A stretch of DNA of 34,502 nt from a virus. The stretch covers positions 1-34,502 of IMG/VR virus record IMGVR_UViG_3300032282_001175, one strand, 5' to 3'. A model generated the notes under the pieces. The model was not told where the DNA came from and made no database searches. It was given only the letters and a program-made list of their open reading frames with translations. Below are positions 1 to 8,119 of the stretch, piece after piece. Positions within the stretch are counted from its first letter, which is position 1; every line of letters begins with the position of its first letter. A program made the translations under genes and the position numbers.

Positions 1-123
1 TAAATGTAATATTTCCTGACAAATCAGAATATAAAAGAGTTCCATCTGCCGCAGGAACAGTTAAATTGTATGTTCCAGCAGTATTCGTACCATTTAAAGT
101 AGTCGAGCCGCCTGAAACAGAAA
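1..123. repeat. Terminal direct repeat, left copy (circular closure)
   Basis: These 123 bases are identical to 34380-34502. An exact repeat confined to the two contig ends is what an assembler leaves when it closes a circle. The repeat lies inside one continuous minus-strand reading frame, the glycine-rich fibre, which is intact only when the ends are joined. A genuine short terminal repeat is possible, but P22-like phages normally package headfuls and are circularly permuted. Confidence 0.93.
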
Positions 124-142
124 GAAATACTAATTGACTCAT
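1..142 (-). CDS. Glycine-rich tail fibre, N-terminal part (continues at 34379)
   Basis: This is the 5' end of a gene that crosses the circular junction. The ATG at 142 follows an AAGGA ribosome-binding site and opens MSQLVFLSVSGGSTT, leading without a break into the frame that ends at 33418. Joined across the circle, the protein is 367 residues. The first ~70 residues are beta-rich and rich in Thr and Asn, as is common at the virion-proximal end of phage fibres. The polyglycine region lies in the other part. The gene starts nine bases after the stop of the gene at 152-535. The function as a fibre is inferred from composition and position among fibre genes. Confidence 0.85.
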   Translation of the reverse strand, partial: MSQLVFLSVSGGSTTLNGTNTAGTYNLTVPAADGTLLYSDLSGNITF

Positions 143-151
143 GATTTTTCC

Positions 152-535
152 TTAAACTGGAACCCAAGATTGTGTAGCTTCGTCCCATACATAAGGACCA
201 CCGCTTGAAGGATACGGAACTGGAGCTTGCCATAGCCATGTAGTTGTATCTAAAATCCAACTAGGATAAGGTTGTGGGGCATAAAACACATCGTTTGTTT
301 TATCGTATGTGAAATTAAGACCAGCGTAATTAGCCCTTAAAGCTGGCAATCCGTCAGGAGTTCCAGGCTCAGCAGGAGGAGAAGGTGCGTAATGCACATT
401 CCCATAAGTATTGTAATCAGTTTCTACCCAATAACCTTCTTGTGTATTAACAAAGTCTTGATCGGCACGAATTACATCAGATACCAAAAATTTAAAGGCA
501 TCCAAAGTTGATTCGCATTTTGCAAAGTAAGTCAT
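152..535 (-). CDS. Tyr/Trp/Pro-rich virion-associated protein of unknown function
   Basis: A 127-residue protein with a good ribosome-binding site (AAAGGA before the ATG at 535). The C-terminal half carries repeated aromatic and proline motifs: YDKTNDVFYAPQPYPSW, then a similar PVPYPSS stretch, then YVWDEATQSWV. Small proteins with this YD..xD.F..P.PYPSW pattern occur near tail-fibre genes of aquatic phages (from memory, not searched). The gene sits between two glycine-rich fibre genes, so a fibre cap, chaperone or virion decoration role is likely. It has no signal peptide, membrane segment or recognisable enzyme motif. The function is not established. Confidence 0.75.
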   Translation of the reverse strand: MTYFAKCESTLDAFKFLVSDVIRADQDFVNTQEGYWVETDYNTYGNVHYAPSPPAEPGTPDGLPALRANYAGLNFTYDKTNDVFYAPQPYPSWILDTTTWLWQAPVPYPSSGGPYVWDEATQSWVPV

Positions 536-546
536 ATATTTTCCTT

Positions 547-2466
547 TTAAGCTGTATATGTACCTGAAGAAGTAAATTTAATTATAGTGTTTGAACCGCT
601 AGTTGTAACTGTTGGGCTACCAGTAGTTGTGCCTGAATAGCTAGATGTTGGTACAGAAATAATTACCACACCTGATCCGCCATTACCGCCTGATCCACCA
701 TTTGGATCGTAATATGTTGCACCGCCACCACCGCCACCAGTATTAGTGCCACCATTTCCACCATTTCTGCTACCAGCACTTCCGCCATTTCCACCACCGC
801 CTGAACCACCGCCACCAGCAGAACCATTTCCAACAAAGGTGTAAAAACCACTACCTCCGCCACCAGCGTAAGTTACTGATGAGCCAGTAATTGATGATGA
901 TGAACCACTTCCTCCGTTACCGCCGCCTGTTGAACTTCCAGCACCGCCTGTTGCTCCTGCGCCACCACCTCCACCGCCACCATAATTTGGTGCTGATCCG
1001 CTACCATTACCGCCGTTATTTCCTTGACCACCAGTTCCAGCACCACCAGTTCCTCCAAATGCGCCACCGCCACCGCCTGAACCGCCTGCGCCACCGCCTG
1101 AAGAACCTCCTCCAGTAGCAGTAACGGAAACTGCGCTACCAATTAATGAAGAATTTGAACCTTGTGTACCAGCACCGCCACCGCCACCTACTGTAGCTGT
1201 ATATACGCTGGTAATGTTTAAGTTTGTTGTGGATGCTAAATAACCGCCACCGCCACCACCTGAACCAGTAGCATTTCCACCACCACCACCGCCAGCAACA
1301 ACTAAGTAACTGACTGCATAGGTTGTTGGAGCAGAAACAGTAGCCGTTGAATTAGAATTAGCGGATGTTGTACCACGCCAATTTGCGGCAGAAACTACGC
1401 AATTTACAGTAGAACCAATATCACCTGAAACAAGCAAATAAGTGCTAGATGTAGCACCAACTATGTTTGTAGTGTTATTTCTTTGCCATTGATATGTAAA
1501 TGCAATCGTTCCTGAACTCCATGTTCCTGTAGTGCAAGATAATGTTGTACCAGTAAATGCAGAGCCACTTACTACTGGGGCAACGCTATTGGTAGGTGTT
1601 GATGTTACCGCTGTTAATGAACCTGATGAAGTAAATTCATGAAGTGTGCTTGTTCCAACAGTTGAAACTGTGCCGCCAGTAAATTGTTGATTTCCAGTAT
1701 AAGAAACATAAATTACACCTGAACCGCCATTGCCGCCATATACAGTTGGCCCACTATCTTTACCGCCAGCACCGCCACCGCCTGAACCAGTATTTATTGT
1801 TCCATTACCACCATTAGAGCCTGAACTGGAAGTAGAACCACCTCCATTGCCGCCTCCACCTGATCCGCCACTAGAACCACCATAGCTTCCAACAAGATAG
1901 AAATAAATACCGCCGCCGCCACCGCCAGCCCTAGTTACTGATGATCCTGTAATAGATGAGGATGCGCCGCTACCACCATTGCCAGCTTGACTACTGTTTG
2001 GCGCAGTTTGTCCTGATCCGCCAGCACCACCTCCGCCACCACCAGGATAATACGGGCCACTTGCTAAAGCGTTTCCTCCGCTATTGCCTTGACCTGAAGT
2101 TCCTGAACCGCCAGTAGTATTACCAAATCCACCGCCTCCAGCACCTGAACCGCCAGTTGCGCCACTAGGAGCTCCGCCGCCAACAGTTGTAATTGATACT
2201 GCTCCACCAACAATAGAAGATGTGCTACCAGCACCTCCGCTACCAGCACCGCCACCGCCTACAGTTACTGTATAGACAGAACCAGTATTTAAAGTTGATG
2301 TGTTTTCCTTATATCCTCCAGCACCGCCACCGCCGCCTGTTGTTCCGTCACCAGCACCACCACCAGCAATAATTAAATAAGATACAGAAACATCAGCAAA
2401 TTTAATTCCACCAAACAGCCCAAAAGCCCTGGTGCTTGCAGAACCAACTAATGAGGGTCTTGGCAT
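547..2466 (-). CDS. Large glycine-rich tail adhesin with Ig-like domain
   Basis: A 639-residue protein. A short N-terminus (residues 1-28) is followed by a glycine-rich block (about 30-285), an Ig-like segment (about 292-378, with a cysteine pair near 311 and 356 and a YQWQR core motif), and a second glycine-rich block (about 385-639). Each block starts with YL(I/V)(I/V)AGGG and ends in a conserved beta segment; the last ends KFTSSGTYTA. Polyglycine domains of this type form stacked polyglycine-II helices in phage adhesins such as the gp38 adhesin of S16, and they contact the receptor. It follows the long fibre gene with two bases between them. It is a paralogue of the glycine-rich fibre at the circular junction. 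Receptor binding is an inference. Confidence 0.82.
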   Translation of the reverse strand: MPRPSLVGSASTRAFGLFGGIKFADVSVSYLIIAGGGAGDGTTGGGGGAGGYKENTSTLNTGSVYTVTVGGGGAGSGGAGSTSSIVGGAVSITTVGGGAPSGATGGSGAGGGGFGNTTGGSGTSGQGNSGGNALASGPYYPGGGGGGAGGSGQTAPNSSQAGNGGSGASSSITGSSVTRAGGGGGGIYFYLVGSYGGSSGGSGGGGNGGGSTSSSGSNGGNGTINTGSGGGGAGGKDSGPTVYGGNGGSGVIYVSYTGNQQFTGGTVSTVGTSTLHEFTSSGSLTAVTSTPTNSVAPVVSGSAFTGTTLSCTTGTWSSGTIAFTYQWQRNNTTNIVGATSSTYLLVSGDIGSTVNCVVSAANWRGTTSANSNSTATVSAPTTYAVSYLVVAGGGGGGNATGSGGGGGGYLASTTNLNITSVYTATVGGGGGAGTQGSNSSLIGSAVSVTATGGGSSGGGAGGSGGGGGAFGGTGGAGTGGQGNNGGNGSGSAPNYGGGGGGGAGATGGAGSSTGGGNGGSGSSSSITGSSVTYAGGGGSGFYTFVGNGSAGGGGSGGGGNGGSAGSRNGGNGGTNTGGGGGGATYYDPNGGSGGNGGSGVVIISVPTSSYSGTTTGSPTVTTSGSNTIIKFTSSGTYTA

Positions 2467-2468
2467 GA

Positions 2469-4916
2469 TTATTTAAACTGTGATTGTGATGCTAATACTG
2501 TATATGTAGCAGAAGCTGTTTTTGTTATTACATAGTTATAAACATCTATTCCGCTTGCATTTCCACTTGTAGGAGCAGTTCCGCCTTGCCATTTAGGAGT
2601 AACACTTGTGCCATCAATGGTTACGGCAGAATTGTAATAAGCAGTAGAGCCTTGTGTAACCATAAATGTTACCGAAATACTGTCATTGGTAGCCATCAAT
2701 GTATTTAAAGATGTGCCACTTGACCCTCTAAAGTTTACAGTCCAGTTTGCAGAAGCATTAGTTGTGTAATACAAAATGGATTGTGTAGTCACATCGTAGT
2801 TAATAGTTCCTGTAGCCGCAGTAGCAGATACAGTTGTTATTTCAGCAATATTGGCTGTTTTTAAACAATAGCCACTAGAAGTACCAGCAAAAGCGGCTGA
2901 AATAAGGCTTAAAAGCCCTGTAGAAGGGTTGTAAGCTAATTTGGTAGAGCTAGTATTAGCCGCAGTAATTGTGCCGCTTGTAGCACTTGTAATCGTTAAA
3001 TAACGAGTTGCATTTGTGCTTGTATCGTCAGTAATAGTCAATCCAGCAAAAGGCGTAGTCCAAGTAGGAGTTGCGGCAGAGCCAGCAGAAGTTAATACTT
3101 GTCCTGAAGTACCAAAGTTAGTAGTTCCGCTTAATGCTGGAGTTGTGCCTAAGTTCGTATTTAAGCCAATAGCTCCAGTTGCATTAATTACATGGGCTGA
3201 TTGACCAGTACTTCCCCAAGCTAAATAAGTCTTATAACCATTTCCTGAACCTAAACTTACATCTCCATCATGCGCTGATAAATAAATTCCATTATTCAAT
3301 GAGAAAAAATCAGCAGGAGTGGATGCACTAAATACGGATGAGTTCATGCCAAATTCACCATAATAGGTAGAATCTGTGCCTAAATCATTGCTAACAGCCC
3401 AATTTGTTGAAGCACCAGCAGTTCCACTTTTATTCTGCATAACTGCTTGTAAATAAGTGCTTGCTACTGTAGCTCCTAAAGCAAAGTTGCAATTTGAAGC
3501 ATTAAAACTTAAAACTGGCGTAGTGTTAGTTGTAGAACTTGTCGATAAAACAGTAAATGCGCCTGTTGATGCTGTTGTAGCACCAATCGTTACAGCGTTA
3601 AATCCACTTACTGTAGTACCCAAAGCCGCCGCAGTAGCCCCAAAAGTAATAGAACTATTGGTTAATGCACTATTGGCAATATTAGAAAGAGTTCCACCTA
3701 ATGTAAGACTTCCTGAAGTTGTAACAGTTCCAGTTAAAGTTAAACCATTGACTGTTCCAGCACCGCTTACAGAAGTAACTGTTCCTGTAGTAGGAGTAGC
3801 CCAAGATGGAATTCCTGAAGCCAAAGTAAGAACTTGACCATTGGTTCCTGCCGCTAAAAATGTAGTGGTATTAGCGCCTGATTGAAAAGGTAGCGAACCA
3901 GTAGCGCCACCAGCCAAACTGGTAGCTAAAGCGGCAGTACCGCCAATAGAAAGTCCTGTAGCTGTACCAGTTAAGCCTGTTCCTGCACCTGAAAATTGAG
4001 TGTTTGCTGTAATTGTAGTGCCTGTTATAGCACCAGCAGTTGTTCCGCCAATTGTTACAGCATCAAGAGTTCCGCCAGTAATAGCTACTGAACCAGCATT
4101 TTGTGTAGACATTGTGCCAAGACCTGAAACTTGAGTATTGGCAATAGCTATTGTTGTATTTGTTGCTGAAGTAATTTGACCTTGTGCATTTACAGCAATT
4201 ACAGGAACAGCACTTGCTGAACCATAAGTAGCCGCAGTAACGCCAGTATTAGTAATGCTAAATTGATACGCATTAAGGGTTAAACCTGTGCCTGCTGTAT
4301 ATACAGCCGCAACGCTAAAGTTAGACCAATTAACTGCTGTTACACCTAAAGTGCCGCCAGGTTGTGCAGAGCAATACCATGCAGAACCAATTTGAAGTGT
4401 GCCGTATGAAACAAAACAAATTGCACCAACAAATTCAGCCCAAGCATCCATATCAGAAGAACGACTCCAAGCTGTTGCTGAAGCTATATAAATGCCATTG
4501 TTTGCGGCATTAGTTTGGTTTTTAACCAAAACTCTATCGCCAGCAAGCGTTGTATAGCCATCAATAGTTTGAAGTCCTGAAAGTGTAATATTTACTGTTG
4601 TTGCTACTGCAACTGGTTGTTTCCAGCTAAGTCCTGCCGCTACAGAATCTACATATAACTTATTTGCAATATCTGTTGATCCTACTGGTGTGGCATTTAT
4701 TTGACCGCTACTAAATACAGCCGTAGATGGAACTAAAGCTCCAATCGTAGTGCTGTTAATGGTGCTGTTAGTAATGTTTAAGCCTGACTGCTGTGGATTA
4801 GCAGTAGCATAAAAAGGCTGACCTTGTCCAATAAATGTTACAAAATTATTGTCTAAATCAAAATAAGCCTGAACAGGCAATAAATTCTGAACAGTAGAAT
4901 TAGCTGGATTAGTCAT
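2469..4916 (-). CDS. Long tail fibre protein
   Basis: An 815-residue protein, low in charge and rich in Thr, Ser, Gly, Ala and Asn, typical of trimeric beta-structured phage fibres. Near residues 80-200 it has the widespread fibre segment recognisable by NKLYVDSVAAGLSWKQPV, then GDRVLVKNQT and NNGIYIASATAW. The remainder is a long series of degenerate beta repeats (TLSGT, TSGSLTLGG, SGTVTSVSGAG types), and there is no autoproteolytic or enzymatic motif. An AAGGTC sequence precedes the ATG at 4916. It lies 12 bases after the gene at 4929-5261 and immediately before the glycine-rich adhesin, so the two probably assemble on the same tail. Which end binds the virion is not visible. Confidence 0.85.
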   Translation of the reverse strand: MTNPANSTVQNLLPVQAYFDLDNNFVTFIGQGQPFYATANPQQSGLNITNSTINSTTIGALVPSTAVFSSGQINATPVGSTDIANKLYVDSVAAGLSWKQPVAVATTVNITLSGLQTIDGYTTLAGDRVLVKNQTNAANNGIYIASATAWSRSSDMDAWAEFVGAICFVSYGTLQIGSAWYCSAQPGGTLGVTAVNWSNFSVAAVYTAGTGLTLNAYQFSITNTGVTAATYGSASAVPVIAVNAQGQITSATNTTIAIANTQVSGLGTMSTQNAGSVAITGGTLDAVTIGGTTAGAITGTTITANTQFSGAGTGLTGTATGLSIGGTAALATSLAGGATGSLPFQSGANTTTFLAAGTNGQVLTLASGIPSWATPTTGTVTSVSGAGTVNGLTLTGTVTTSGSLTLGGTLSNIANSALTNSSITFGATAAALGTTVSGFNAVTIGATTASTGAFTVLSTSSTTNTTPVLSFNASNCNFALGATVASTYLQAVMQNKSGTAGASTNWAVSNDLGTDSTYYGEFGMNSSVFSASTPADFFSLNNGIYLSAHDGDVSLGSGNGYKTYLAWGSTGQSAHVINATGAIGLNTNLGTTPALSGTTNFGTSGQVLTSAGSAATPTWTTPFAGLTITDDTSTNATRYLTITSATSGTITAANTSSTKLAYNPSTGLLSLISAAFAGTSSGYCLKTANIAEITTVSATAATGTINYDVTTQSILYYTTNASANWTVNFRGSSGTSLNTLMATNDSISVTFMVTQGSTAYYNSAVTIDGTSVTPKWQGGTAPTSGNASGIDVYNYVITKTASATYTVLASQSQFK

Positions 4917-4928
4917 TTTTGACCTTAA

Positions 4929-5261
4929 TTAATTAATGCCTTCGCCTGGCGTAATCTCTAAACTTGCCGCCGCACTTGCAATAAACCAAGCATTTGGCGG
5001 AATACTGCTAAATACACCAACTCCATTAGCAGGAATAGCCAATGTATTTGCTTGTGGAACTCCAGCCGTAGGAGCAGTTACTACAGGAGTAACAGTTGCA
5101 TCATTTGGCTCTTGTGGTTCCCATGAAACACGAACAATATTAGCGGTCAAATTAACAATACGATACCCAGTTGGATATACATTGTTATTTGAAAGTACCT
5201 GAACTGGTGAAGTCCCAACTAGATAGGTTGCACCAAATGGCGCAAATGCTGAGTTATACAT
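4929..5261 (-). CDS. Small structural protein candidate, unknown
   Basis: A 110-residue beta-rich protein with few charges, opening MYNSAFAPFGATYLVG. It has an AAGGA ribosome-binding site before the ATG at 5261. It is the first gene after the terminator at 5305-5336 and a perfect TATAAT at 5289-5294, so it probably heads the tail-fibre operon. The sequence shows alternating hydrophobic residues and proline turns (IPANGVGVFSSIPP) and no enzymatic motif. Its place between head genes and fibres suggests a head-fibre, fibre-anchor or decoration protein. I do not recognise a named family. Confidence 0.75.
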   Translation of the reverse strand: MYNSAFAPFGATYLVGTSPVQVLSNNNVYPTGYRIVNLTANIVRVSWEPQEPNDATVTPVVTAPTAGVPQANTLAIPANGVGVFSSIPPNAWFIASAAASLEITPGEGIN

Positions 5262-5288
5262 TTTTTTTCCTTATAAAAAGGTCAATTC

Positions 5289-5294
5289 ATTATA
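5289..5294 (-). promoter_or_regulatory. Candidate -10 element for the tail-fibre operon
   Basis: The minus strand reads TATAAT, a perfect sigma-70 -10 hexamer, about 28 bases upstream of the ATG at 5261 and just downstream of an intrinsic terminator. No good -35 lies 16-18 bases upstream, because that space is the terminator's T tract. The site would restart transcription for the fibre genes after the coat operon ends, perhaps with a phage or host activator. It is a weak prediction from one hexamer. Confidence 0.35.
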
Positions 5295-5304
5295 TGTTAT
5301 TTAA

Positions 5305-5336
5305 GAAAAAAAGCCACGCTTTTTGGGCATGGCTTT
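5305..5336 (-). terminator. Intrinsic terminator after the 147-aa virion protein gene
   Basis: On the minus strand AAAGCCATGC pairs with GCGTGGCTTT (10 bp, one G-T pair) around a 7-base loop, followed by a run of seven T. It lies about 20 bases past the stop at 5357. This is a textbook Rho-independent terminator separating head genes from tail-fibre genes. Confidence 0.85.
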
Positions 5337-5356
5337 CTCTCTTTTACTTCAAGATA

Positions 5357-5800
5357 TTAGTTTGATACGCTAAAGTCGTAACCATAAACATAAACATCAA
5401 ATGTTGCACCAGCTACCGCAGTAGTTAGTCCAGCAGTTACGTTTAAATAAAGGTTTTGTACAGTAGTAGCAGTAGTTTGTGCTGTAGGAGCTACCAAAGA
5501 CACGCCAACTACTGAAGCTAAGTTAGCGGCTGTGATTGCGCCATACAAGCTAGAACCACCTGAAGTTGTTGCTACACCCATAGCCAAACCAGTTGGCGTT
5601 ACAGCCGCACCTGATAGGTTTAAGTTAGTAACAATAAGGCTTTGTGGCAAAAATACTGTGCTATTAACTACTTGCATTGGGTAGCTTGCAATAGCGTTAG
5701 CGTTTACATTCTTAACTGTAGCGATCAAGCGTAGTGTTTGGCTTGTCGTTACATTTGAAGGATGCGCTGAGTTTGTAACTGCTGGTCCTGGATTAGACAT
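5357..5800 (-). CDS. Putative capsid decoration or head-associated protein
   Basis: A 147-residue, almost uncharged protein rich in Ala, Thr, Val, Ser and Asn. Alternating hydrophobic stretches such as VNSTVFLPQSLIVTNLNLSG suggest beta structure. The ATG at 5800 follows AAAGGAATAT. It lies directly after the coat gene and is bracketed by intrinsic terminators at 5823-5847 and 5305-5336. That placement suggests an abundant virion protein whose level is set separately from coat. Decoration or head-fibre proteins are often found here. The family is not recognised and the role rests on position and composition. Confidence 0.7.
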   Translation of the reverse strand: MSNPGPAVTNSAHPSNVTTSQTLRLIATVKNVNANAIASYPMQVVNSTVFLPQSLIVTNLNLSGAAVTPTGLAMGVATTSGGSSLYGAITAANLASVVGVSLVAPTAQTTATTVQNLYLNVTAGLTTAVAGATFDVYVYGYDFSVSN

Positions 5801-5822
5801 AATATATTCCTTTAAATTAGTT

Positions 5823-5847
5823 TAAAAGGAAGGGCTTTCGCCCCTCC
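5823..5847 (-). terminator. Intrinsic terminator after the coat gene
   Basis: On the minus strand GGAGGGGC and GCCCTTCC form an 8-bp stem (one G-T pair) closed by a GAAA tetraloop and followed by TTTT. It starts 4 bases after the coat stop codon. The T tract is short, so it may terminate only partly. It would raise coat mRNA relative to downstream genes and protect its 3' end. Confidence 0.8.
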
Positions 5848-5851
5848 GTTA

Positions 5852-7126
5852 TTAAGCCGCAACTCGGCAAGCAAGTTCTTGGTACAAAGGAGCCCAACCA
5901 TACAGCACATCAACACGAGTAGGAATACTATCGTTGTTAATTGTGTATTGGCGAACCACACGCATTGACAAACCAATTTCCTTGTCGCTTGCACGACCAG
6001 CAAAATGAACGCCTTCAGGCAATTCCAAGTCAGCCATAGCTAATGTAAACGCATTGCGGTGCATCACAATATTTTGTGGTGACACTACGCCATTGCCGCT
6101 TGCATTGTATTGACTTGCAAAGAATGTAACAGCCGCAGTTGCAGAAGTTGAAGGAATTGACACATTTTGGAACTGACCAGCAGAAATAACAGCTGGAGAA
6201 ACAGTAACAGAAACGCTTGATCCTGAAGCTACTGAAACAGCAGATTTAACTACGAATGAACGCAGTTTGTTTGTGCCGTAAGCTTGACGATTTTGTGGGT
6301 TTACTGCATATACGCCAGCAATGGTAAATGTGTCACCAGCATTCAAATTGATAGTACCAGTATTGGCGGCTGTCAAAGTGATTGTGGACTGTGAAGCCCA
6401 ACCTGATGTCAAGAAACCAGTTGCAGTTGTAGTAGCTACAGAAGCTGTAACAGTAGCAGTTGTAAAGTTACCGAAAGTTTGCGACACGATGTTTTGGTCA
6501 AGTTTCCAGTTCATACCGCCTGAATCACGACCCATTAAACCTTTGGTGTACTGGGAAGAAATAGTAGCAGTAGGATTAAACAAACCAGTCAATCCATTAA
6601 CAATGTTAGCAGATGTAAATGGCTCAACAATACAGCTACGCTTACCATCACGAGGTGCGCCTTCAGAATCAAGGAACGCTTGTGCATTTAGGTAAGTAAG
6701 CAATGAAGTTGGAGGAGTACCAGCAGTTCCAACGATATTAGCTGTGTTTGCAGTTGCCATTGTTGTGCCGTCAAAGTCGATTTTGTTGGCAATAGCGGCT
6801 ACTGCTGGCTTCAGAATACGATCAGAGAACATATCCAAAGACAAAGCCAAGTCCTGCGTGGTGAATTGGGTATCCACATGGAACTGAGTTGAAAGAGTTA
6901 CAGGAACTGAAGTTTCGTTCAAGTCCTCAACATTCAAAGCAGGGCCAGTAGTACCAATGAAACGACCAGGACGGCGTACATTGACTGTTGCGCCGATTTT
7001 TGCGCCAACTACAGCGAATTGGTCATCATAGTTACGATCTACTTCAGAACTAAAAGTCAGTTCGTTTTCCAAAACCATCAACGCTTCGTTGGTGATCTTG
7101 GAGATGGTTAATAAGGTATTTGCCAT
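5852..7126 (-). CDS. Major capsid protein, P22 coat (gp5) family
   Basis: A 424-residue protein, close to the P22 coat protein at 430. The N-terminus (MANTLLTISKITNEALMVLE) and the following VNVRRPGRF segment, then DIDF-like and TQFHVDTQFTTQDLALS segments, match the P22-type coat family. Residues about 215-330 are rich in Thr, Ala and Val, where P22 coat carries its inserted I-domain. It forms the icosahedral shell around the scaffold, then expands on DNA packaging. GGAGA precedes the ATG at 7126. It lies 27 bases after the scaffold gene and is followed by a strong hairpin. The family call is confident; the exact limits of the insertion domain are not. Confidence 0.93.
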   Translation of the reverse strand: MANTLLTISKITNEALMVLENELTFSSEVDRNYDDQFAVVGAKIGATVNVRRPGRFIGTTGPALNVEDLNETSVPVTLSTQFHVDTQFTTQDLALSLDMFSDRILKPAVAAIANKIDFDGTTMATANTANIVGTAGTPPTSLLTYLNAQAFLDSEGAPRDGKRSCIVEPFTSANIVNGLTGLFNPTATISSQYTKGLMGRDSGGMNWKLDQNIVSQTFGNFTTATVTASVATTTATGFLTSGWASQSTITLTAANTGTINLNAGDTFTIAGVYAVNPQNRQAYGTNKLRSFVVKSAVSVASGSSVSVTVSPAVISAGQFQNVSIPSTSATAAVTFFASQYNASGNGVVSPQNIVMHRNAFTLAMADLELPEGVHFAGRASDKEIGLSMRVVRQYTINNDSIPTRVDVLYGWAPLYQELACRVAA

Positions 7127-7153
7127 TTTAATTCTCCAAAAAAATTAGGTTTA

Positions 7154-8059
7154 TCAGCGTATCCGATTAGCCAATCTTGCGGCTTTCCATTGAGCATACG
7201 AGCCGTAGAATTCACCATTGGTGTCCACAAGCACATCTGCTCCAGCGGATTTACCGCCCTTCAAAGGGCTAATAGGTGCTGGTGCTTTACTTTGTGAAAC
7301 AGTTTTCGCTACAGCTTTTGGCTTTGCTTCTAACTCTGCCTCAAACTTAGCTTCCAATCGACCAATTTCTTTAAGAGCTTTGATGGCTGGCATTTTAGCG
7401 ATAGATTCTGCATAGTCATCGTCTGAAGCCAAGTGGTAAAGGATTTGAGGGCCAACATCTGACTCTAAGATTGAATCTCTAATCGCATCAGAAACTACAA
7501 CTGTGCTACTAGAAACTATGTCATTAAAATCAGGCATTTCCTTCTTTGCCTTTTCTACTTTATCGTTCCAAGATTGTAAAACCTTAGTCCGTTCTTCTTC
7601 TACTCTACGCTGTTGCTCTGCAACATCTCTATCTCTTAATGCCTTTTCAGCACTCCACTCTGCCAACGCTTCTGCATATTCAAAAGCATCATCAAACTGG
7701 TTTGCTTGTGGCTTATCGTTGACATTAGCTGTTTGGGCTATTGTTTGCGGATTTGCCTTTTCCTCTAATTCCCTTAAACGAGCCTCTAGTTGTTCCGCTT
7801 TGGCTTCAGCTTCCTGCGCCCTTTTGGTTACTTTAGAGAACCGCTTTTCTAACTTGTCTTTTGGCTTTTCTGCCTCATCAGCTTCTTCCTCTGCTATCGG
7901 CTCACTCAGTTGTTCTTCTTCGGCTACTGGCTCTGAAGGTATTTCTTCAGCCACAGGCTCCTCTTGAACTTCCGCTAAACCTAATCTTTCTGCATAAAAG
8001 TCTGCCGCATTACTACTTGTTACTACATTTGATGCTTCTCTTGCTTCTGTATCGGCCAT
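7154..8059 (-). CDS. Scaffolding protein, P22 gp8-like
   Basis: A 301-residue, highly charged helical protein, the size of P22 scaffold (303). Residues about 30-65 are very acidic (repeated EEPVAEE). Residues about 70-110 form a heptad-like coiled coil (RAQEAEAKAEQLEARLRELEE). The C-terminus is basic (KAARLANRIR), matching the basic C-terminal helix-turn-helix with which P22 scaffold grips coat protein. It chaperones procapsid assembly and leaves the head before or during packaging. It lies between portal and coat genes, the standard order. A promoter-like pair of hexamers lies upstream (8091-8118). Confidence 0.9.
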   Translation of the reverse strand: MADTEAREASNVVTSSNAADFYAERLGLAEVQEEPVAEEIPSEPVAEEEQLSEPIAEEEADEAEKPKDKLEKRFSKVTKRAQEAEAKAEQLEARLRELEEKANPQTIAQTANVNDKPQANQFDDAFEYAEALAEWSAEKALRDRDVAEQQRRVEEERTKVLQSWNDKVEKAKKEMPDFNDIVSSSTVVVSDAIRDSILESDVGPQILYHLASDDDYAESIAKMPAIKALKEIGRLEAKFEAELEAKPKAVAKTVSQSKAPAPISPLKGGKSAGADVLVDTNGEFYGSYAQWKAARLANRIR

Positions 8060-8090
8060 GATTTCTCAAGCTCCTGATGTATAAACTACT

Positions 8091-8118
8091 ATTTAAACTA
8101 CTAAAAAATAAATGTCAA
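8091..8118 (-). promoter_or_regulatory. Candidate sigma-70 promoter for scaffold and coat
   Basis: On the minus strand a perfect TTGACA (8118-8113) is followed after 16 bases by TTAAAT (8096-8091), four of six matches to TATAAT. The ATG of the scaffold gene is about 30 bases further on. The site lies in the only notable gap between portal and scaffold, so it could boost capsid gene expression. Prediction from sequence alone. Confidence 0.5.
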
Positions 8119-8119
8119 T

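Noticed and set aside
24-260. A 78-residue minus-strand open frame
   Set aside because: It runs across the fibre start at 142 and the real gene at 152-535 in another frame, has unlikely composition and no ribosome-binding site.
663-1142. Hydrophobic open frames opposite or within the glycine-rich gene
   Set aside because: GGN-rich coding DNA produces long open Ala/Val/Leu frames in other phases; no ribosome-binding sites and no conserved pattern.
547-2466. Repetitive GCCACC/ACCGCC DNA that could be taken for a CRISPR or satellite array
   Set aside because: It encodes polyglycine; spacing is irregular and there are no constant repeats with unique spacers.
3016-3837. Plus-strand frames within the tail fibre and similar plus-strand frames in the coat, scaffold and portal genes
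   Set aside because: Shadows of minus-strand genes whose codon bias leaves the opposite strand open; they lack start signals and domains.
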